A stretch of DNA of 63,381 nucleotides from Gemmatimonadota bacterium (lineage in GTDB: Bacteria > Latescibacterota > UBA2968 > UBA8231): assembly GCA_002712305.1 (NCBI GenBank), contig PATE01000062.1, positions 1-63,381 on the forward strand, given 5' to 3'. The first letter of the stretch is position 1. Every line of letters starts with the position of its first letter. The notes under the pieces were generated by a model. That model did no database searches. It was not told the origin of the DNA and saw only the letters and a program-made list of their open reading frames with translations. Position numbers and translations under genes: made by a program. Below, piece after piece: positions 25,646 through 35,384 of the stretch.

Positions 25646-26503
25646 ATGCAGGAGTTCACCGATAGAATCGCAGTCGTCACCGGAGCCGCCGGTGGAATCG
25701 GCCTTGGTCTGACACGAAAATGCCTCGATCAGGGCATGCACGTGGTCATGGCCGACATCGATGAGACACGACTGGCCGAGGTGGCCCGCCAACTTCGCCA
25801 GAACTCGAGCCAGGACTCGAGTTTGGTCACCGTGGTGCCCACCGATGTCTCGGATCGTGCTTCCATCTCAAGACTCGTCGACGTCGTCGAGGGACTCGAG
25901 TCGGAAATCGCGCTGGTCTTCAACAACGCAGGCGTTGCGTCATCTGGCGATCTGGGGCAACTGTGGAACGCCACGCACGATGACTGGCAGAAGCTGATCG
26001 ATGTGAATCTATGGGGCGTCATCAACGGTTGTATGGGTTTTCTTCCCATCTTGATGCAACAGTCATCGCCGAGTCGGATCGTGAATGTCGCCTCCATCGC
26101 CGGCGTCATCACAGCACCGGCGTTGGCCATCTACACGATGACGAAACACGCCGTCGTCAGTCTCGGTGAATCCCTCGATCAACAGTTGCAGGCCGCTGAG
26201 GCCTCCGTCGCCGTCTCTACGGTTTGCCCGGGTTTCGTGCGTACTCATCTGACCGATGGTTTGTCCCTTGAAGGCTCAGATGGTGGAGACGTTTCGCCGA
26301 CCATGCGTGAGAATCTGACATGGTTCGAAGAGCGTGTCCGGGACGGAACCGATCCGGCAGAACTCGCCGATCGGGTTTTTGAGGGTATCACCCATGAGCG
26401 TCGGTATATCTTCACCCATTCCGGATTTCGGGACGCCGTGGTTGAGCGATTTGACACAATCCTGGAAGATCTCGATTCGGCGAGGCCTCACCATGGCGGA
26501 TGA
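25646..26503 (+). CDS. Short-chain dehydrogenase/reductase (SDR)
   Basis: 285 residues. Cofactor motif VVTGAAGGIGLGL (TGxxxGIG), acidic residue after strand two (MADIDE) suggesting NAD(H), NNAG near 90, catalytic Ser in NVASIAGV and the YxxxK motif YTMTK. The C-terminal CPGFVRTHL block is the usual substrate-loop entry. Classical SDRs oxidise alcohols or reduce ketones on many small molecules. An 11-bp overlap with the GNAT gene indicates a two-gene operon. Start ATG 25646 lies after GGGAGAG. Confidence 0.9.
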   Translation: MQEFTDRIAVVTGAAGGIGLGLTRKCLDQGMHVVMADIDETRLAEVARQLRQNSSQDSSLVTVVPTDVSDRASISRLVDVVEGLESEIALVFNNAGVASSGDLGQLWNATHDDWQKLIDVNLWGVINGCMGFLPILMQQSSPSRIVNVASIAGVITAPALAIYTMTKHAVVSLGESLDQQLQAAEASVAVSTVCPGFVRTHLTDGLSLEGSDGGDVSPTMRENLTWFEERVRDGTDPAELADRVFEGITHERRYIFTHSGFRDAVVERFDTILEDLDSARPHHGG

Positions 26504-26957
26504 CCTCCAGATCCGGTTCGCGCAGATCGACGATGCCGCGCAGATCGCCGGCTTCAATCGTGCCCTCGCTCGTGAAACCGAAGACAGGGAGTTAGACCTG
26601 GCGACGGTGACACGTGGGGTCACACGGTTTCTCGAGGGCGTAGGAGCCGGGTTCTACATCGTTGCTGAACGCGGGGATCGGATCATCGGCTGCCTGATGA
26701 TCACGCACGAATGGAGTGATTGGCGCGATGGAAACATGTGGTGGATTCAGAGTGTCTACGTCGTCCATGACGAGCGGAGACGAGGGGTCTTTCGAGCCCT
26801 CTATGAATGGATTGTGGCTCGGGCCGAGACTGAGACGGATGTCTGCGGACTGCGCCTTTACGTAGAGCGCGACAATGAACGAGCGCAGAACACGTATGTA
26901 TCTCTGGGCATGAAGCAGGAACCGTACTGGATCTACGAGATGGCCATCGGCTCCTGA
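26493..26957 (+). CDS. GNAT-family N-acetyltransferase
   Basis: Start ATG 26493 overlaps the SDR by 11 bp; the frame is open upstream but those codons lie inside the SDR. 154 residues with the GNAT order: N-terminal IRFAQIDDAAQIAGFNRAL, central strand WWIQSVYVVHDERRRGVFRA (acetyl-CoA loop R-R-G-V-F) and C-terminal LYVERDNERAQNTYVSLGM. It transfers an acyl group to an amine; substrate unknown. Coupling with the SDR suggests that the two act on the same small molecule. Confidence 0.88.
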   Translation: MADDLQIRFAQIDDAAQIAGFNRALARETEDRELDLATVTRGVTRFLEGVGAGFYIVAERGDRIIGCLMITHEWSDWRDGNMWWIQSVYVVHDERRRGVFRALYEWIVARAETETDVCGLRLYVERDNERAQNTYVSLGMKQEPYWIYEMAIGS

Positions 26958-27021
26958 ACGGCGTTTGGATCTACAACGAATCGTAGGCAAAGCCTCGCGC
27001 ACGAGGCGAAAGGGTTGAACC

Positions 27022-27957
27022 ATGTCACCGAACTACCGTTGGACCTGCGTTCAGGACGAGGCAGCCTTCGCACCTCGAGATGGCGCAGGGGCTCTCGTGT
27101 TTCAGCAGCGCATGTGGTTGTTGGGTGGGTGGAATCCTGATGATCCGACACACTTTCCGAAGGTCTGCAATTCTGAGATCTGGTCCTCTGCCAACGGTGT
27201 TGATTGGGAACTCCATGGACATGCGCCCTGGGAGCCTCGTCACACGGCCGGATATGCCGTCCATGACGACGCCATGTGGATCGTGGGAGGGGACTGCAAT
27301 CAGGGACATTATCAGAATGACATCTGGCGCAGTGAAGACGGGCAGGCCTGGGATCAGGTCTCAGCCGATGTCCCGTGGGCACCGAGAGCCCTTCACTACA
27401 CCGTAGCCTTCGAAGGCTGGATTTGGGTCATTGGAGGTCAGACGATGCCCGAGTTCGCACCTGGTGCTGAGGAACGGTTCCATGCGGATGTCTGGCGCAC
27501 CCGTAACGGGACAGAATGGGAACAGGTCACCGAACAGGCGTCGTGGATGCCCCGTGGGATGATCGGTGCGTCAGCGGTGAAAGACGGCCGCTTGTGGGTC
27601 CTCGGCGGTGGCACCTACGATACACCGACGACGCCTCAACGAATCTTCTACGGCGATGCCTGGTCAACGTCAGACGGTGTCGAATGGAGTTGCCATTCCA
27701 GCGATGGGTTCCCGGCGCGGCAGTATCACGAAGTGGCCGCATGGGACGGGCGCCTCTGGGTGATGGAAGGCTACCATGTCGACACGGGCAATCGGAACGA
27801 TGTCTGGTCCAGTGCGGACGGTGTCACGTGGGAAGAGTTGCCGGATACGCCGTGGGCTCCCCGGCACGCGGCCAGTGTCTACGTCTTCGACGACGCGCTG
27901 TGGATGGTGACGGGCAACAACATGACGTCAGATGCCTGGCGACTGGATCGCATCTGA
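27022..27957 (+). CDS. Kelch-like beta-propeller protein
   Basis: 311 residues made of about six repeats of roughly 50 residues, each with a pattern like MWLLGG...NEIWSS.DG..WE......W.PR. Clear examples are WLLGGWNPDD, WIVGGDCNQG, WVIGGQTMPE, WVLGGGTYDT, WVMEGYHVDT and WMVTGNNMTS. This is the galactose-oxidase/Kelch fold in a form common in FCB-group bacteria. No signal peptide is visible, so it is probably cytosolic. Propellers of this type bind ligands or proteins, and a few are lyases or epimerases. Monocistronic; convergent with the kefB remnant. Confidence 0.82.
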   Translation: MSPNYRWTCVQDEAAFAPRDGAGALVFQQRMWLLGGWNPDDPTHFPKVCNSEIWSSANGVDWELHGHAPWEPRHTAGYAVHDDAMWIVGGDCNQGHYQNDIWRSEDGQAWDQVSADVPWAPRALHYTVAFEGWIWVIGGQTMPEFAPGAEERFHADVWRTRNGTEWEQVTEQASWMPRGMIGASAVKDGRLWVLGGGTYDTPTTPQRIFYGDAWSTSDGVEWSCHSSDGFPARQYHEVAAWDGRLWVMEGYHVDTGNRNDVWSSADGVTWEELPDTPWAPRHAASVYVFDDALWMVTGNNMTSDAWRLDRI

Positions 27958-27973
27958 CGGAGTCAGGTGCGTC

Positions 27974-29453
27974 TCATGCACCGCGTGTGGTTGGCGGCGA
28001 CGGCTCCCAGGCGTGGTCGACGCGGGCGATGAAATCTCGATCATCCTGCTGAATCAACTCGTCGAGTTCGGTGAGATGACTGCGAATCTGTGACGCGTAC
28101 GCCTCTACTCCCTCGTGCATCAGATCGTAGGAGTGCTCGAGGCTGTGACTGCGTGCCAGAATGCGCAGATGCGGATAGTGGTGTCGCACCTTGGCGGCCA
28201 GGTGGGTGGTGTGCTCGGGATCATCGGTGGCCAAGATCAGCAATTTGGCCTGCTCTGCGCCGGCGGCATGGAGTAGATCGAGACGCTGAGCGTCACCATA
28301 GAACACCTTGAGGCCGAAACGACGCACTGCGGCGATCTGATCCGGATCGAGGTCCAGGATCGTCGTCTTCACTCCATTGGCCCGCAGAAGACGGCCCACC
28401 ACGTTGCCGAAGCGGCCGAAGTCAGCCACGATGACGGGTGTCGGCCCGTCGTCGATGGTGTCTGCTTCACGGGCGGCGCCTTTGTCGAGGGCAAACAGAG
28501 GCTGCAGGAGTCGTTCGTTGATGATCATCAACACAGGGGTAAAGGCCATGGACAAGGCCACGACCGCCACGAGTGGATCGACCACTGCCGCGGGCAGGAC
28601 GGAATGTCCGGTGGCAAAAGCAAACAGGACGAAGGCAAATTCACCCCCCTGGGCAAGGGCAAAGGTGAACAACAGACATTCAGGAGCCGGAAGACGGAAC
28701 AGGCGGCTGACGATGGCGAGTGCGATCAGCTTCACGGCCAGCAGGGCGCCCACCAATGATGCGATCAGGCCAAAATCACTCTGCACAATGGGAAATCGAT
28801 GACGGCCCCCACGGAAATAAAGAAGAGACCGAGCAGGAGCCCTTTGAAGGGCTCGATATCACTCTCCAGTTCGTGCCGGTATTCGCTCTCTGCCAGCACA
28901 ACCCCAGCCAGAAATGTTCCCAATGCGGGAGACAGCCCCACCGCCCCCATGGCCAGGGCGATACCGATGAAGAGAAACAGGGCAAAGGCGGTGAAGATCT
29001 CGCGCTGGACTGTGCTGGCGATGAAGCGGAACACGGGGCGCGTCAGCAGTCGGCCGCCAACAATAATGCCGGCGATCATGCCGACGGTGATCAGTCCCTG
29101 CTGCCATCCGGGCAAGTGAGCGACGGGACCGGCGTGGGCATCGGCGCCACCTGTCTGTGATGATACCACGGCTAGCAGGGGCAACACGGCCAGCATGGGG
29201 ATGACGGCAATGTCCTGAAACAGCAGCACAGAGAAGCAGCTCTGTCCGGCCTGAGTCTGCATCAGGCCTTTCTCATTCAGGGCTGCAACACGATCGCCGT
29301 CGATGACAGGGCCAGAATGAGGCCCACAGCCACGGCCTGTTGCCAGATCAGCCCAAGGCCCAGGCCGATAAGGGTGACGAAGATCGCTTTAAGGCCCACC
29401 TGTAAACCGCCCATTCCAAGGATGGGGGCACGCAGACGCCACAACGGAGCAGG
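27974..29453 (-). pseudogene. kefB/kefC-like K+/H+ antiporter gene, 5'-deleted and frameshifted
   Basis: Three frames join into most of a CPA2 antiporter. The first piece covers LWRLRAPILGMGGLQVGL to [10 protein letters not shown]. One missing base near 29280 leads to [30 protein letters not shown] and [13 protein letters not shown]; a missing T near 28795 leads to [15 protein letters not shown] and the C-terminal TrkA-N domain (VIVADFGRFGNVVGRLLRAN). Roughly the first 110 residues (the first membrane helices) are missing, and the remaining 5' end is fused to the kefG remnant. An intact protein would export K+ under electrophile stress. Confidence 0.82.
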
Positions 29454-30037
29454 GCGTCGGTGAGGTAATCGCCCGCTTCGATCCCCGACAGATCGAGGGT
29501 ATCGTCGAGCAGTCCCTGCAAACACGCGCGATACTGCTCGGCAGCGCGCTCAAACATCTGCTCCCCTTCCTGCAGTGTTCCGTGGACGACGAAGGGAGGC
29601 AGATAGTGCATCCCGCAGAAGTTGGCCGTCTGTTCGAAGGGTGTCAGCAATTGACATACATGGAAACGATTGACCCCATCGGGCCCATAAGCGTCCGAGC
29701 CCCCTCCTGTGTTGGTGGCGGAGCAGTTTCTTACCATGCAGAGCGTGGCCACCCTCGCCGAAGGCGAAGCCGTATTGGAGGACGAGATCCTACCATTCTT
29801 TCAACAGGCCGGAGCGCTGTACCAGTAGAACGGATGTTGGAAGACGATGAACTCGTGATCGCGGAGGGCCTGCTGCTCGGCGGCGACGACGTCGATGTTG
29901 AAATCGAGGTATTATTCGTACAGATCCTGAAATGTCACACCCGGCAGATCTCGTACCGCATCGATGAGTCATCGATTGATCCGTGAGCGATGGAAGGCGG
30001 GATGGGCAAACAGCAGGTAGAGTCGCTTGGAAGCCAT
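29454..30037 (-). pseudogene. kefG/kefF-like flavodoxin-fold quinone reductase, multiply broken
   Basis: ATG 30037 opens MASKRLYLLFAHPAFHRSRI, then TGA; after that DLPGVTFQDLYE, then TAA; then [14 protein letters not shown], a small shift, LLKEW, TAG and DLVLQYGFAFGEGGHALHGK. A further shift leads to NTGGGSDAYGP and FCGMHYLPPFVVHGT. These are the conserved blocks of KefF/KefG ancillary proteins in the right order. Two of the three stops fit C-to-T changes of expected Arg/Gln codons (CGA to TGA, CAG to TAG), the third fits CAA to TAA. The 3' end runs straight into a kefB piece, so a deletion removed the gene boundary. Confidence 0.8.
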
Positions 30038-30153
30038 GGCAATCCGGTCGGGTCAAGTCGACCGCAATGGTGCGATCGGGTCAATGGGCCGTCGGTGTTT
30101 GCTGAACATATGCACGACGCAAGCCGACTTCACCGGCTTGATGTGACCGCATC

Positions 30154-31989
30154 TCAAACGCCGGTGATGCGCTCCCAGTCCGGTCCGTCATAGCAGGGGC
30201 GGTGAGCGAATCTTCGTATCTGCAGATGTAGACGGGTTTGAGCACCAGGCCCCAGATCGACGGACAGATGACGATCGTTGACTCCGACCTGCGACGTGAC
30301 ATCGTCTGTCTGTGCGCTCCCACCGGTGAACGAGTGCTCGCCGAAGGCACCGGCCTGCAGCAATAACAGATGGCCGTGTACGTCGTCCGTGTTGACGAGC
30401 ACCACGTCCACGCTCTGGTCATCAACACGTTCGACGCGTGCGGCCATGCCTTCGGGCAGGCCCGGGCGTCGCCGCTCAATATCGTAGTACATCAGATGAC
30501 TCTGCAGCAATCCGCCATTGTAAAGGGCCGCCGGCGTTCCCATCGTCAGTTGAACAAGCCCTTCCGGAACGACGGGATTCATCCTCTGGAAGTGATAACA
30601 TTCCCGGGCCTCCGGATCGCTCTCATCGCTCTCTATCTGTTCGAGAGCCCGGTGCATGGAGGAGAGGGTCGTCTCCTGCACCTGGTCGGGAAATCCGGGG
30701 TTGCCTCCCTCGTTCCAGACGTGCCAGGCCTTTGGGGGGCAGATTCCTGCCTTGCCCGCACCCCAGTTGGGCGGCAGACCGGCAAAATGACTGCGGTCGG
30801 GAAATACCTCGTCGAGCCGGTCGCGATCCTCCGTACTCTGACTCAGATACGCCAAATGGATGTACAACCAAGGATCGGGATCACGAAAGTCGAACCATCC
30901 ACCATCCGAGTGCCGCGCTGGCACTTTCCAGCCCCCATCTTCCTCGCGACGCAGTGCCCACAAACTGTCTAATTGGGATCGGCACAGATCCAGCCATGAC
31001 AGATCACCTGTCATCAAGGCGGCGCAACTGCCGGCGACGAAGGCAGGCTCGGTGATGTTGCGTGCTCCATGCGGCCATCGCCAGCCGTAATACCCACCCC
31101 ACCACTTGCCATCCATGCGTTCGCCGATCTGACCGGAAGGCCCCACGTTGTCAGGGATGATGCCGTCGTTGGCATCGCGACGATCCATCCATGCCTGCAG
31201 GTAATCGAGGACCCACTGGCGATACCGGTCGTCCCCCGTGTGCAGATACGCATGGGTCACCAGGCTCGTGGAACTCAGATTCAACGGCACATCGCCGTGT
31301 GTCATGCGTTCGTTCACGCGCTGCAGGATCTGGTCGAACAATTCGTCGTCGGTCCAATCCACGCAGAAATGGGGGTCTCCCGCATCTCCGCCCGGCAGAT
31401 CTTCGAAGGGGGCCAGATAGTTGGCGAGGATCGGCCGATGGTAGTCCCAATCGGTGAGCGTCGTCTCAAGCCGTGGGCCATGGCTGCCATTCAACGGTGA
31501 TCGCAGCATCTTCCGATCGGCATCCCAGTTCGGGGCCAGTGGATCGTCTCCGATATACATGGCCGCATACGCCCGTGCCCGATCGAGATCGTCAGCGCGA
31601 CCCGGTTCGGACATGGACAGGTAGTAGATGTAGGGATAACTCTCGGAATGATGGAACCAATCGAAGCCGGTCACGAAACCGCGATCCACCGTGCCATAGC
31701 CCTCGTATTGGGCCGTGATGGCCTCCCACTCGCGCCGCGCCGTGGTTCTAATGTGGTCGTCACCCCCCACCAGGTAGAACAGGGGAAAGGACATGAAGGC
31801 TTCGTAGCCATTGTCCGTACCATCCATGCTTGTCCAAACACTGCGCTGCTTCAGAGATCCGTCCTCGCGCGTGGCGTGCCGGACAAAGCTATGGGCGGCA
31901 CGATTCATAGCTCCAATCAGGTGTCGTTGGCCGATCGCCCAGTTCGGGGCGGCGCGCCTTCCTTCGATGCCTACGTGCGCGATATTCAT
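30154..31989 (-). CDS. Large protein of unknown function, probable alpha/alpha toroid (paralogue A)
   Basis: 611 residues, soluble, no signal peptide. Aromatic- and acid-rich helical segments (VDRGFVTGFDWFHHSES, THAYLHTGDDRYRQWVLDYL, ALMTGDLSWLDLCRSQLDSL) repeat about every 50 residues, as in (alpha/alpha)6 barrels of polysaccharide lyases and some glycosidases. Signature blocks shared with the paralogue at 35385 are IIPDNVGPSGQIGE (277-290), WWGGYYGW (296-303), YNGGLLQSH near 492 and LQAGAFGEH near 546. The C-terminal 130 residues look like a beta-sandwich. A carbohydrate-active role is inferred from fold and from the nearby sulfatase. Its start overlaps the upstream phosphatase stop by 4 bp. 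Confidence 0.7.
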   Translation of the reverse strand: MNIAHVGIEGRRAAPNWAIGQRHLIGAMNRAAHSFVRHATREDGSLKQRSVWTSMDGTDNGYEAFMSFPLFYLVGGDDHIRTTARREWEAITAQYEGYGTVDRGFVTGFDWFHHSESYPYIYYLSMSEPGRADDLDRARAYAAMYIGDDPLAPNWDADRKMLRSPLNGSHGPRLETTLTDWDYHRPILANYLAPFEDLPGGDAGDPHFCVDWTDDELFDQILQRVNERMTHGDVPLNLSSTSLVTHAYLHTGDDRYRQWVLDYLQAWMDRRDANDGIIPDNVGPSGQIGERMDGKWWGGYYGWRWPHGARNITEPAFVAGSCAALMTGDLSWLDLCRSQLDSLWALRREEDGGWKVPARHSDGGWFDFRDPDPWLYIHLAYLSQSTEDRDRLDEVFPDRSHFAGLPPNWGAGKAGICPPKAWHVWNEGGNPGFPDQVQETTLSSMHRALEQIESDESDPEARECYHFQRMNPVVPEGLVQLTMGTPAALYNGGLLQSHLMYYDIERRRPGLPEGMAARVERVDDQSVDVVLVNTDDVHGHLLLLQAGAFGEHSFTGGSAQTDDVTSQVGVNDRHLSVDLGPGAQTRLHLQIRRFAHRPCYDGPDWERITGV

Positions 31990-32714
31990 TGTTGAGCCTG
32001 CTGTCCCTGCTGTGAGGCTAGGACCTGTTCGCGTGTCTGGGCATTGGATGTGATCGCTTCATCGGGCAGGTGATCGGTGTCCTGCCGGCAGACCAGCTCA
32101 ACCTGACCATCGACGCCCCGGCAGCGGAAGGTGGACAGCGAGCAATTCCATCCAGGGATGGGTGGTCCGATCAACTCCGGCGCACAGCGGCGAAGTAGAT
32201 GGTCGATGACGCCGCCCGTGGAGGCCCCGTGACCTACGAGCAGAACATGGGATTCACTGTCCGGCTTGTCTTGTCGCAACAGGTCGTCTACAAGAGCGGC
32301 CACCCTCTGCTCGATCTCGGCGTCGCTTTCGGCCTGCATCGTCCACCACATGTCAGCCAAGTCCGGCGAAGTCTCGACCCTGGGATGCAGTTGCCCCAGC
32401 TCGAGGGTGGTGAGTCCGACGAAATGCTCCATCTGTTCCACCCGCTTAACGATCTCGCGCATGGCGGGTGCTGGGTGCACGGTGGTGTCCACGATCTCTG
32501 CTACGCCACAGGCGGTCTCCATCGTCCGTCTGTACGGAGAGGCGTAGATGGGGCCGGTGAACTCCAGAGCTTTGAGGCGATGTCCCAATAGCACCGCCTG
32601 ACGAAGCCCCAGGGCACTGAGAGGGCCATCTCCTGGAGGATAGTCGGCGTGCGTCCAGCTCTCGTCACTGGCGGGAAGAACCTGTCCATGGCGTGTGATG
32701 TGTAGGATGATCAT
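31986..32714 (-). CDS. Histidine phosphatase (phosphoglycerate mutase-like) family protein
   Basis: The best start is ATG 32714 (MIILHITRHGQV), placing the catalytic RHG at the N-terminus; a longer frame from 32732 adds six residues. Other landmarks are the YASPYRRTMETA block (second Arg), and the second catalytic His in HVLLVGHGASTGG. About 242 residues. The family dephosphorylates sugar phosphates, nucleotides or other small phosphoesters. The C-terminal 25 residues are Gln-rich. It is the first gene of a coupled pair with large paralogue A (ATGA overlap), suggesting that its substrate is a product of that pathway. Confidence 0.87.
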   Translation of the reverse strand: MIILHITRHGQVLPASDESWTHADYPPGDGPLSALGLRQAVLLGHRLKALEFTGPIYASPYRRTMETACGVAEIVDTTVHPAPAMREIVKRVEQMEHFVGLTTLELGQLHPRVETSPDLADMWWTMQAESDAEIEQRVAALVDDLLRQDKPDSESHVLLVGHGASTGGVIDHLLRRCAPELIGPPIPGWNCSLSTFRCRGVDGQVELVCRQDTDHLPDEAITSNAQTREQVLASQQGQQAQQ

Positions 32715-32737
32715 GGACGTCAGCGTAGGCAAAACGA

Positions 32738-33829
32738 TTGATGGCGTCCACCGATTCTCATGGCCCGAATCTCAGGCGCGTCTCTATCTTGGCGAGATGG
32801 ATGTTGGGTGGGTGGAACGCTCTTGAGGCACCCGCGTCTGACCAGATAACAAGCTACGAGGTCCGCCATTCGTCTAGCCCTGCGGCTCCTGCTGATCCCG
32901 CCCTGAAGCTCACCGTCCTGTGCAGCCCGATCTCAGCGGGGCACATGGTCGTCACTGTCGTCGACTCGCTCAGTGGCGAGCCGGTAGAGGGCGTGGAGGT
33001 GCGTCTGCTGCCACGGGGCTCCCAGAACGCGGGGGCGCCGTCGGTGGTTGGGAAGCGCGTGCCCTGCACGCCAACACTTCTGACGAGTGGTTGGTGTTGC
33101 CGCGTGTGCGGCTCGGGCGACAACACGGGTCGCGGCGATGGGTGATGGCCGCCGGCTGTCGGCGCAGCCGGCTCAGTACAAGCAGCTGGCCGTCTCCGGG
33201 CAAGACACGTCGAAGGCCCAGAAGGGCGGTGACGCCTTCCTCGAAATCGAACACCAGCGTCCCCGTTTTCGCTTGCGTGGCACCGGCTTCGTTCGCCGCG
33301 GATGGGATCGAATCTCCTGGACGACGCAGGATGTGGAGGTCCAGTACGCATCCACCAACGACAGTCGCAGCCGAGCCTGGGGAGCGGAACTCATGCTTCG
33401 GGGCCAGGTTGGGTGCCCACGGCCAGCGACCAACGTCATACGGCGACGCTCTATCTCGAGGACCAGATGAATCTCAGAGGAGGGTGGATGGAGGCGTCTC
33501 GTTTTCACATCCGTGCTCTCTACGGGTCGGGCTTCCCCTTAACACCGAGACTTCCCGTCCTCGATGCGGACGGCCAGATCGTCGGATTCACGTCGGGCGA
33601 TCGCCATGCAAGCCGGGACGATCCCTACATCCGTTTCGATGTGGGCACGACACAGGTCTTTTCGGTGGCGGGTCTGCAGATCGAAGTCCGTGAAGAGGTG
33701 GCCAACCTCTTTGATGAGTTCAACGCCGTGGGTTACCGGCAACTGCCCACGCCAGATGGATCGATGGCTCTGCTACCGCGTGGTCTGGGTCGCCGTGTCT
33801 ATCAGGGCGAGGTCAGCGTCAAATTCTGA
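32738..33829 (+). pseudogene. TonB-dependent receptor (outer-membrane) remnant
   Basis: Pieces in two or three frames. The 5' part has AGHMVVTVVDSLSGEPVEGV, a carboxypeptidase-regulatory-like plug-proximal domain. The middle frame (from about 33135) has YKQLAVSGQDTSKAQKGGD and WGAELMLRGQVG. The 3' part from about 33440 is the last beta strands of a barrel (HTATLYLEDQMNLRGGW, IRFDVGTTQVF, EVREEVANLFDEFNAVGYRQ and a terminal SVKF). A full receptor has 700 or more residues; only about 350 codons remain, so most of the barrel is gone. It once probably imported an oligosaccharide or siderophore, consistent with the adjacent sulfatase. Confidence 0.68.
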
Positions 33830-33908
33830 ATCTCGGCTCTGTCTTACGCATGGGATTCGAACGATGTTTGCGGTCCCAAAATGAAACGACGATCTGCGGA
33901 GATCTGAT

Positions 33909-35354
33909 GTGGATGCGACCAACACCCTCTTCATTCTTTCTGATCAACACACTCGTTCTGGGTTAGGCTGTTACGGCGGGATCGCGCAGACGCCGAACCT
34001 GGATCGGCTGGCCGAACGTGGTACTCGCTTCGATACGGCCTACACCAACTGTCCCATCTGTGTCCCCGTGCGGGCAAGTCTGGCGACGGGAAGATGGGTC
34101 CACCAGGCCCGCTACTGGGACAATGCATTCCCCTACGATGGGCAGATCCCCAGTTGGCATCATCGCCTGCGCGATCAGGGGTTTCACGTCGACTCGATCG
34201 GGAAACTCCATTTCAGTACAGAGCAGGACGACCACGGGTTCGCTGATAGAGTGGAACCCCTGTATGTCGTCGACGGCATCGGCGACGTCCTGGGCTGTCT
34301 GCGCGACGATGGACCCGTACGGCGCAAACGTGGTGGCATTCTCGAGGCGGGTCCGGGTGACTCGACCTACCTGCAGTATGATCGCCGCAATGCCGACCAC
34401 GGCGTGGAATGGCTGGAGGCGCATGGGCAGCAGGACAAACCCTGGGCCCTCATGCTCAGTTTCGTCTGTCCTCACCCGCCGTACATCTGCCCGCCGGAGT
34501 GGTTCGAGTACTATGCGAACCGTGATCTGCCCATGCCCCCCCAGTGGCAGCAGGCCGATTGGCCAACCCATCCCGTCGTCGACCACTTCCGGCGGTTCTT
34601 TGACCTTCATCCACAGTTCGAAGAAAAGCAGATCCGTCGACTGCTGGCTGCCTACTACGGAGCCTGCAGTTTCCTGGATGAGCAGATCGGACGTGTTCTG
34701 CATCGGCTGGAGACGTTGGGTCTGACCGATCGGACCCGTGTCATCTACACCTCCGACCACGGCGAGCACCTGGGTGCACGAGGGATCTATGGAAAGCTCA
34801 GTCTCTACGACGAATCGGCGGGAGTTCCGATGATCGCAGCGGGGCCGGACGTGCCGCACGGGCACGCATGTCACACACCCACATCACTGATCGACCTCTA
34901 TCCATCGATCATCGAATCGGTCGGTGCCAGGTCGTACGATGACGATGCCGGGCTTCCGGGTCGGTCTCTGTGGGCGATCGCCAACAACGCGGATGCGCAA
35001 CGGACGGTGCTGTCAGAGTATCACGCGGTGGCGTCGAAACACGGCTCGTACATGCTTCGCGACGAGAGGTTCAAGTACAACCACTATGTGGGGGCGCCAC
35101 CCCAACTGTTTGACATGCGAAGTGATCCGCAGGAGTTGCGTGATCTGGCGGGTGATCCCGCGCATGCTGAGCAATTGAAGGCATGTGAGCAGAGACTGCG
35201 TCAGATCCTGGATCCGGACGAGGTGGATGCCATGGCCAGGGCCGATCAGGCAGCACGGGTCGAAGCACTCGGTGGTGAAGCGGCGATCCGACAACGCGGC
35301 GCCTTCGACAACTCACCCGCCCCTGGAGAAGCGCCTGCCTTCCGACTGCACTGA
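33909..35354 (+). CDS. Sulfatase (choline-sulfatase / phosphonate-hydrolase-like subgroup)
   Basis: 481 residues from GTG 33909. The N-terminal LFILSDQHTRSGLGCYGG supplies the Asp metal ligands. Maturation motif CPICVPVRASLATGR has Cys51 as formylglycine position (C-x-P-x-R), a variant found in this subgroup in place of CxPSR. Other blocks are GKLHFS, FVCPHPPY, TSDHGEHLGARG and the C-terminal LFDMRSDPQELRDL. No signal peptide. It hydrolyses a sulfate (or phosphonate) ester; substrate unknown. It lies between a TonB-receptor remnant and the two-gene unit with large paralogue B, suggesting a degraded polymer-utilisation locus. Confidence 0.9.
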   Translation: MDATNTLFILSDQHTRSGLGCYGGIAQTPNLDRLAERGTRFDTAYTNCPICVPVRASLATGRWVHQARYWDNAFPYDGQIPSWHHRLRDQGFHVDSIGKLHFSTEQDDHGFADRVEPLYVVDGIGDVLGCLRDDGPVRRKRGGILEAGPGDSTYLQYDRRNADHGVEWLEAHGQQDKPWALMLSFVCPHPPYICPPEWFEYYANRDLPMPPQWQQADWPTHPVVDHFRRFFDLHPQFEEKQIRRLLAAYYGACSFLDEQIGRVLHRLETLGLTDRTRVIYTSDHGEHLGARGIYGKLSLYDESAGVPMIAAGPDVPHGHACHTPTSLIDLYPSIIESVGARSYDDDAGLPGRSLWAIANNADAQRTVLSEYHAVASKHGSYMLRDERFKYNHYVGAPPQLFDMRSDPQELRDLAGDPAHAEQLKACEQRLRQILDPDEVDAMARADQAARVEALGGEAAIRQRGAFDNSPAPGEAPAFRLH

Positions 35355-35384
35355 CGTCGATCTGAGGCTCAGCCGCTCTACGAC

